This document shows, piece by piece, positions 57,886 to 64,000 of a stretch of 64,000 nucleotides of DNA. The notes beneath the pieces were generated by a model that worked only from the letters and a program-made list of their open reading frames with translations, was not told the DNA's origin and made no database searches. The translations under genes were made by a program, and so were the position numbers. How positions within the stretch are numbered: the stretch's first letter is position 1; each line of letters opens with the position of its first letter. This DNA is from Lamellibrachia satsuma (lineage: Eukaryota > Annelida > Polychaeta > Sabellida > Siboglinidae), in contig BSQZ01000096.1 of assembly GCA_033239005.1 (NCBI GenBank), forward strand, positions 1,482,575 to 1,546,574, read 5' to 3'.

Positions 57886-60800
57886 CGGCTCAGTGATGTA
57901 GTATAGTAGTGTCGGCGCTGTGTTGTGGTATAGTAGTGTCGGCTCAGTGTTGTAGTATAGTAGTGTCGGCGCTGTGTTGTATTATAGTAGTGTCGGCTCA
58001 GTGTTGTAGTATCGTAGTGTCGGCGCTGTGTTGTATTACAGTAGTGTCGGCTCAGTGTTGTAGTATAGTAGTGTCGGCGCTGTGTTGTATTATAGTAGTG
58101 TCGGCGCAGTGTTGTAGTATTGTAGTGTCTGCACTGTGTTTTAATATAGTAGTGTCAGCGCTGTGTTATAGTATAGTAGTGTCGGCGCTGTGTTATATTA
58201 TAGTAGTGTCGGCTCTGTGTTGTAGTATAGTAGTGTCGGCTCAGTGTTGTAGTATAGTAGTGTCGGCGCTGTGTCGTAGCATAGTAGTGTCGGCGCTGTG
58301 TTGTAGTATAGTAGTGTCGGCGCTGTGTTGCAGTATAGTAGTGTCCGCGCTGTGTTGTAGTATAGTAGTGTCGGCTCAGTGTTGTAGTATAGTAGTGTCG
58401 GCGCTGTGTCGTAGTATAGTAGTGTCGGCGCTGTGTTGTAGTATAGTAGTGTCGGCGCTGTGTTGTAGTATAGTAGTGTCGGCGCTGTGTTCTAGTATAG
58501 TAGTGTCGGCTCAGTGTTGTAGTATAGTAGTGTCGGCGTTGTGTTGTTGTATAGTAGTGTCGGCGCTGTGTTGTAGTGTAGTAGTGTCGGCGCTTTGTTG
58601 TATTATAGTAGTGTCGGCTCAGTGTTGTAGTATAGAAGTGTCGGCGCTGTGTTGTTGTATAGTAGTGTCGGCGCAGTGTTGTAGTATAGTAGTGTCGGCG
58701 CTTTGTTGTATTATAGTAGTGTCTGCTCAGTGTTGTAGTATAGTAGTGTCGGCTCTGTATTGTATTATAATAGTACCGGCGCTGTGTTGCAGTATAGTAG
58801 TGTCGGCGCTGTGTTGTAGTATAGTAGTGTCGGCGCTTTGTTGTATTATAGTAGTGTCGGCTCAGTGTTGTAGTATAGTAGTGTCGGCGCTGTGTTGTTG
58901 TATAGTAGTGTCGGCGCTGTGTTGTAGTATAGTAGTGTCGGCGCTTTGTTGTATTATAGTAGTGTCGGCTCAGTGTTGCAGTATAGTAGTGTCGGCTCTG
59001 TGTTGTATTATAGTAGTGTCGGCGCTGTGTTGTAGTATAGTAGTGTCGGCTCAGTGTTGTATAGTAGGTAGTTTCGGCGCTGTGTTGTAGAATAGTAGTG
59101 TCGGCGCTGTGTTGTAGTATAGTAGTGTCGGCTCAGTGATGTAGTATAGTAGTGTCGGCTCAGTGTTGTAGTATAGTAGTGTCGGCGCAGTGTTGTACTA
59201 TAGTAGTGTCGGCGCTGTGTTGTAGTATAGTAGTGTCGGCTCAGTGTTGTAGTATAGTAGTGTCAGCGCTGTGTTGTAGTATGGTAGTGTCGGCGCTGTG
59301 TTGTATTATAGTAGTGTCGGCTCAGTGTTGTAGTATAGTAGTGTCGGCGCTTTGTTGTATTATAGTAGTGTCGGCTCAGTGTTGTAGTATAGTAGTGTCG
59401 TCGCTGTGTTGTTGTATAGTAGTGTCGGCTCAGTTTTGTAGTATAGTAGTGTCGGCGTTGTGTTGTATTATAGTAGTGTCGGCTCAGTGTTGTAGTATAG
59501 TAGTGTCGGCGCTGTGTTGTTGTATAGTAGTGTCGGCGCTGTGTTGTAGTATAGTAGTGTCGGCTCAGTGTTGTAGTATAGTAGTGTCGGCTCAGTGTTG
59601 TAATATAGTAGTGTCGGCGCTGTGTTGTAGTATAGTAGTGTCGGCTCAGTGTTGTAGTATAGTAGTGCCGGCGCTGTGTTGTAGTATAGTAGTGTCGGCG
59701 CTGTGTTGTAGTATAGTAGTGTCGGCTCAGTGTTGTAGTATAGTAGTGCCGGCGCTGTGTTGTAGTATAGTAGTGTCGGCGCTGTGTTGTAGTATAGTAG
59801 TGTCGGCGCTTTGTTGTATTATAGTAGTGTCGGCTCAGTGTTGTAGTATAGTAGTGTCGGCGCTGTGTTGTTGTATAGTAGTGTCGGCGCAGTGTTGTAG
59901 TGTAGTAGTGTCGGCGCTTTGTTATATTATAGTAGTGTCGGCTCAGTGTTGTAGTATAGTAGTGTCGGCTCTGTGTGGTATTATAGTAGTGTCTGCGCTG
60001 TGTTGTAGTATGGTAGTGTCGGCGCTGTGTTGTAGTATAGTAGTGTCGGCGCAGTGTTGTAGTATTGTAGTGTCTGCGCTGTGTTGTAATATAGTAGTGT
60101 CGGAGCAGTGTTGTAGAATAGTAGTATCGGCTCAGTGTTGTAGTATAGTAGTGTCGGCTCAGTGTTGTAGTATAGTTGTGCCGGCGCTGTGTTGTAGTAT
60201 AGTAGTGTCGGCGCTGTGTTGTAGTATGGTAGTGTCGGCGCTGTGTTATATTATAGCAGTGTCGGCTCAGTGTTGTAGTACAGTAGTGTCGGCGCTGTGT
60301 TGTAGTATAGTAGTGTCGGCTCAGTGTTGTAGAATAGTAGTATCGGCTCAGTGTTGTAGTATAGTAGTGTCGGCTGAGTGTTGTAGTATAGTTGTGCCGG
60401 CGCTGTGTTGTAGTATAGTAGTGTCGGCTCAGTGTTGTAGAATAGTAGTGTCGGCTCAGTGTTGTTGTATAGTAGTGTCGGCGCTGTGTTGTATTATAGT
60501 AGTGTCGGCGCTGTGTTGTTGTATAGTAGTGTCGGCTCAGTGTTGTAGTATAGTAGTGTCGGCGCTGTGTTGTTGTATAGTAGTGTCCGCGCTGTGTTGT
60601 AGAATAGTAGTATCGGCTCAGTGTTGCAGTATAGTAGTGTCGGCTCAGTGTTGTAGTATAGTTGTGCCGGCGCTGTGTTGTAGTATAGTAGTTTCGGCTC
60701 AGTGTTGTAGAATAGTAGTGTCGGCTCAGTGTTGTAGTGTAGTAGTGTCGGCGCTGTGTTGTTGTATAGTAGTGTCCGCGTTGTGTTGTAGTATAGTAGT

Positions 60801-62032
60801 GTCGGCGCTGTGTTGTAGTATCGTAGTGTCGGCACTGTGTTTTATTATAGTAGTGTCGGCTCAGTGTTGTAGTATAGTAGTGTCGGCGCTGTGTTGTTGT
60901 ATAGTAGTGTCGGCGCAGTGTTGTAGTATGGTAATGTCGGCGCTGTGTTGTAGTATAGTAGTGTCGGCGCAGTGTTGTAGTATTGTAGTGTCTGCGCTGT
61001 GTTGTAATGTAGTAGTGTCGGCGCTGTGTTGTAGTATAGTAGTGTCGGCGCTGTGTTATATTATAGTAGTGTCGGCTCAGTGTTGTAGTACAGTAGTGTC
61101 GGCGCTGTGTTGTAGTATAGTAGTGTCGGCTCAGTGTTGTAGAATAGTAGTGTCGGCTCAGTGTTGTAGCATAGTAGTGTCGGCTCAGTGTTGTAGTATA
61201 GTAGTGCCGGCGCTGTGTTGTAGTATAGTAGTGTCGGCGCTGTGTTGTAGTACAGTAGTGTCGGCTCAGTGTTGTAGTATAGTAGTGTCGGCGCTGTGTT
61301 GTATTATAGTAGTGTCGGCTCAGTGTTGTAATATAGTAGTGTCGGCGCTGTGTTGTTGTATAGTAGTGTCGGCTTAGTGTTGTAATATAGTAGTGTCGGC
61401 GCTGTGTTGTAGTATAGTAGTGTCGGCGCTGTGTTGTAGTATAGTAGTGTCGGCTCAGTGTTGTAGTATAGTAGTGCCGGCGCTGTGTTGTAGTATAGTA
61501 GTGTCGGCGCTGTGTTGTAGTATAGTAGTGTCGGCTCAGTGTTGTAGTATAGTAGTGTCAGCGCTGTGTTGTATTATAGTAGTGTCGGCTCAGTGTTGTA
61601 ATATAGTAGTGTCGGCGCTGTGTTGTTGTATAATAGTGTCGGCTCAGTGTTGTAATATAGTAGTGTTGGCGCTGTGTTCGAGTATAGTAGTGTCGGCGCT
61701 GTGTTGTAATATAGTAGTGTCTGCGCTGTGTTGTAATATAGTAGTGTCGGCGCTGTGTTGTAGTATAGTAGTGTCGGCTCAGTGTTGTAGTATAGTAGTG
61801 TCGGCGCTGTGTTGTTGTATAGTAGTGTCGGCGCTGTGTTGTAGTATAGTTGTGTCAGCGCTGTTTTGTAGTATAGTAGTGTCGGCGCTGTGTTGTAGTA
61901 TAGTAGTGTCGGCGCTGTGTTGTAGTATAGTAGTGTTGGCGCTGTGTTGTATTATAGTAGTTTCGGCGCTGTGTTGTAATATAGTAGTGTCGGCGCTGTG
62001 TTGTAATATAGTAGTGTCGGCGCTGTGTTGTT
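57886..62032. repeat. 27-bp satellite-like array, about 153 copies, 4.1 kb
   Basis: Unit TGTTGTAGTATAGTAGTGTC GGCGCTG with GCTCAG and TTGTA variants. As 27 is divisible by three, the plus frame reads CCSIVVSAL/Q repeatedly over stretches of about 393, 741 and 223 codons. No splice signals, no domain, and substitutions do not favour synonymous sites by eye. Confidence 0.97.
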
Positions 62033-62164
62033 CATGGATTTGTGTGTTTGTTATGACTTGGTAGTATAAAATATTTGCTCGAACCAAACAACGTTGTGTT
62101 TCTGTAAAGAATCTTCTCATCGAGATCATCACTGACAGATCACATTATCTACCCACGATGACTA

Positions 62165-63035
62165 CAATGGAAGCAATAAAAATTGGGACTAGGAGCTTAG
62201 GTTGCTTGTGGGGAAAAGGCTACATAAATTTCCTGGCATTGGTCATACCATTCTCATGGAACCCAAATGAAATATGTGACCCTGTTATTTACCCTTGGGG
62301 TCAATCCTTTAAAAATACATCCCTTTCTCACCCTTTGGGTGTTGCTGGCAGGGGATGACCCCACCTAAAATCGCTGGCTGTGGTCATTCCGTACCCAGGA
62401 AACCACAAGGGAAGACGTGACATTGTTTTTAGCCTTGGCGTCATTTCCATAAATAAGTGTCCCCCTTTTCTCTCGCAGGGGGAAGGCTCCATCTAAAATT
62501 GTTGGCTTTGGTACTTCCGTACTCAGGGATCTCATGGGAACATTTAACACCGTTTTTTCCTTTCGTATCTTTCCACTAAATAAGCATCATTCCATTAAAT
62601 AAGTGGCCCCACTTCTCACCCTTTGGGGGTTGCTGGCAGAGGGAACAATTTTTGGCATTGGTCATTCCGCACTCTGGGAACCTCAAGGAAAGAGTTGACG
62701 CTGTTTTTAAGGTCGGTGTCATTCCGTAGATAAATGTCATTTTTTTGCAACAACCTTTGGGGGTTGCTGGCAGGGGGAATCCCCCACATAACATTTTTGC
62801 ATTGGTCATTCCATATTCAGCGAACCCAAATGGAACATTTGGCACTGTGTTTAGCCTGGGCGTCATTCCCATAAATAAATGTACTGTTTTGCCCCCTTCG
62901 ATTGGTGATTTCGGGGGCAACCCCACCCCTGCCCCGGCAGCAACGAATTTTTTAGACGTCGGGGGTGGTCCCTTCAGTTCATGGGGTTAAACCTTTTGGC
63001 GTCGTTTACATAAATAAACGTTCTGGGCTCCCAGT
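62165..63035 (+). repeat. LINE-associated roughly 120-bp tandem repeats, plus orientation
   Basis: About seven diverged units (TTGGTCATTCCGTACTCAGG ... GGGGTTGCTGGCAGGGGG), reverse-complementary to the family at 55.1-55.6 kb. The LINE ORF expected upstream is absent. Confidence 0.8.
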
Positions 63036-63310
63036 CTATTACCCGGAATTATGTAAATGTTATATTCTGCTGAAATGCATGTATGTGATAATTTGGTGAT
63101 AATCGATGTTTTAGATAGGGTATTATGTCGGGGAATGGGTCTAACATGGAAGAAGGGCGTGGCTGATCTGTAATGGTACTTGATTATTTGTAATTATATC
63201 GATGTTACATTTGGTATTCACGATAGCGAATCACTGCACTTATTGTATTCTATGGGTAATGGTATTGTTTAGGGTGTATAGGGTGTATGTAGGGAAGGGT
63301 ATTCGCTCGG
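63036..63310. other. No gene recognised
   Basis: AT-rich sequence without clear features. Confidence 0.5.
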
Positions 63311-63318
63311 ATATATGC

Positions 63319-64000
63319 AAATCAAATCAAATCAGCTCTTTATTTCCAAATGAAAATAGAAATTTACAACATATTCACATAAACATCAAATGTCAGTATT
63401 TCAAATGGAACGGGGAAAAGTAGAAGTGCATTACTTATTAATCGCCACTGTCCCCTAATATCAAAGAAACGTGTACATATTAACAGTAAACATTAATTTA
63501 TAGTATATTGTTAGTAAATAACGAATAACTGAAACCCTTTACACATGTAAACTTCCAAATATTTTACACTGCATAGCAATTTATTTAAGTAATCGACACT
63601 ATTCAAGGAAATACGTTTAATATCGTTGTTTAAGATACCGGATAGTAACTGAACTTCGTGAAGACTCATCTAAAGAATTCCAGAATTTAACACAATACAC
63701 AGATGTACACTTAGCTTTTTAAGTTGCTTGTGCAGAAACATGTTTTAATTTATTACTTTGGCGTTACAAGCAATATGGTATATATTTACACTGAAGAATT
63801 GTTGAAGGTTATCAGGCAATAATTAATTGTTGGCTTTAAACATTGTTATTGAAATTCTTAATTTTATTAAATCAAAGAGCTTAAGAATGCCTAGATCACA
63901 AAATAGTTTATTAGAATGACATAATGAATTCTCATTACAAATGAGTCTTACTATATTTTTTTCTAGTATTTAAACACCATTAATATATGTTTTATAGTAT
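63319..64000 (-). mobile_element. Probable LINE 3' end, minus strand
   Basis: (AAATC)n at 63319-63334 followed by AGCTCTTTATTTCC is, on the minus strand, a poly(A)-like signal (GGAAATAAAGAGCT) followed by a GATTT tail, typical of a LINE 3' terminus. The remaining AT-rich sequence has no recognisable ORF and could be its 3' UTR. Confidence 0.45.

Noticed and set aside
57909..62064. Large plus-strand frames of CCSIVVSA repeats as a transmembrane or Cys-rich protein
   Set aside because: Pure translation of a 27-bp array with variation not biased to third positions; no recognisable start context or flanking exons.

Overview
This is eukaryotic, metazoan DNA. Genes are split into short exons with GT...AG introns, and the gaps between exons are full of microsatellites, minisatellites and decayed non-LTR retrotransposons. 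The C-terminal chitin-binding domain of the matrix-protein gene has the Cys spacing and wording (CSGCHVYASC...CPGGLVWDD) that I associate with lophotrochozoans, especially molluscs. That assignment is an inference; no rRNA or mitochondrial marker is present.

Layout. (1) 542-10399, + strand: the 3' half of a ClC-7-type chloride/proton antiporter gene in nine phase-consistent exons, with most introns loaded with tandem arrays; the 5' part lies left of the window. (2) 11.4-13.4 kb: two minisatellites and a frameshifted scrap of a Ras-like exon. (3) 13.9-15.2 kb: a dead LINE. (4) 15488-16531: an intact single-exon rhodopsin-type receptor. (5) 17.4-19.8 kb: a 38-bp satellite, followed by more arrays and a duplicated roughly 0.9-1 kb element. 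(6) 21718-46382, + strand: a secreted-protein gene, reconstructed here as 14 exons coding 563 aa: signal peptide, Cys-rich (possibly EMI-like) region, nine calcium-binding EGF modules each on one phase 1-1 exon, one peritrophin-type chitin-binding domain, and a seven-base terminal coding exon. Its introns hold at least eleven broken EGF exons and several tandemly duplicated blocks. (7) 47.2-47.7 kb: 434 bp of pure GGGC repeat. (8) 48.3-49.6 kb: a dead paralogue of the receptor. (9) 52242-53981, - strand: a three-exon Ras-family GTPase without a CAAX box, with 49 uninterrupted CTG repeats 65 nt after its stop. (10) 55.1-63.0 kb: a LINE remnant with repeated 3' sequence, 10-bp and 27-bp arrays (the latter 4.1 kb), and a second inverted block of the LINE-associated repeat.

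The genes do not form a pathway. The most striking biology is turnover of exons and repeats: EGF exon birth and death, duplicated splice donors, gene copies losing function, and arrays whose stop-free frames mimic large proteins. All exon calls come from reading splice sites, phase and protein resemblance by eye; no alignment, transcript or database was available.
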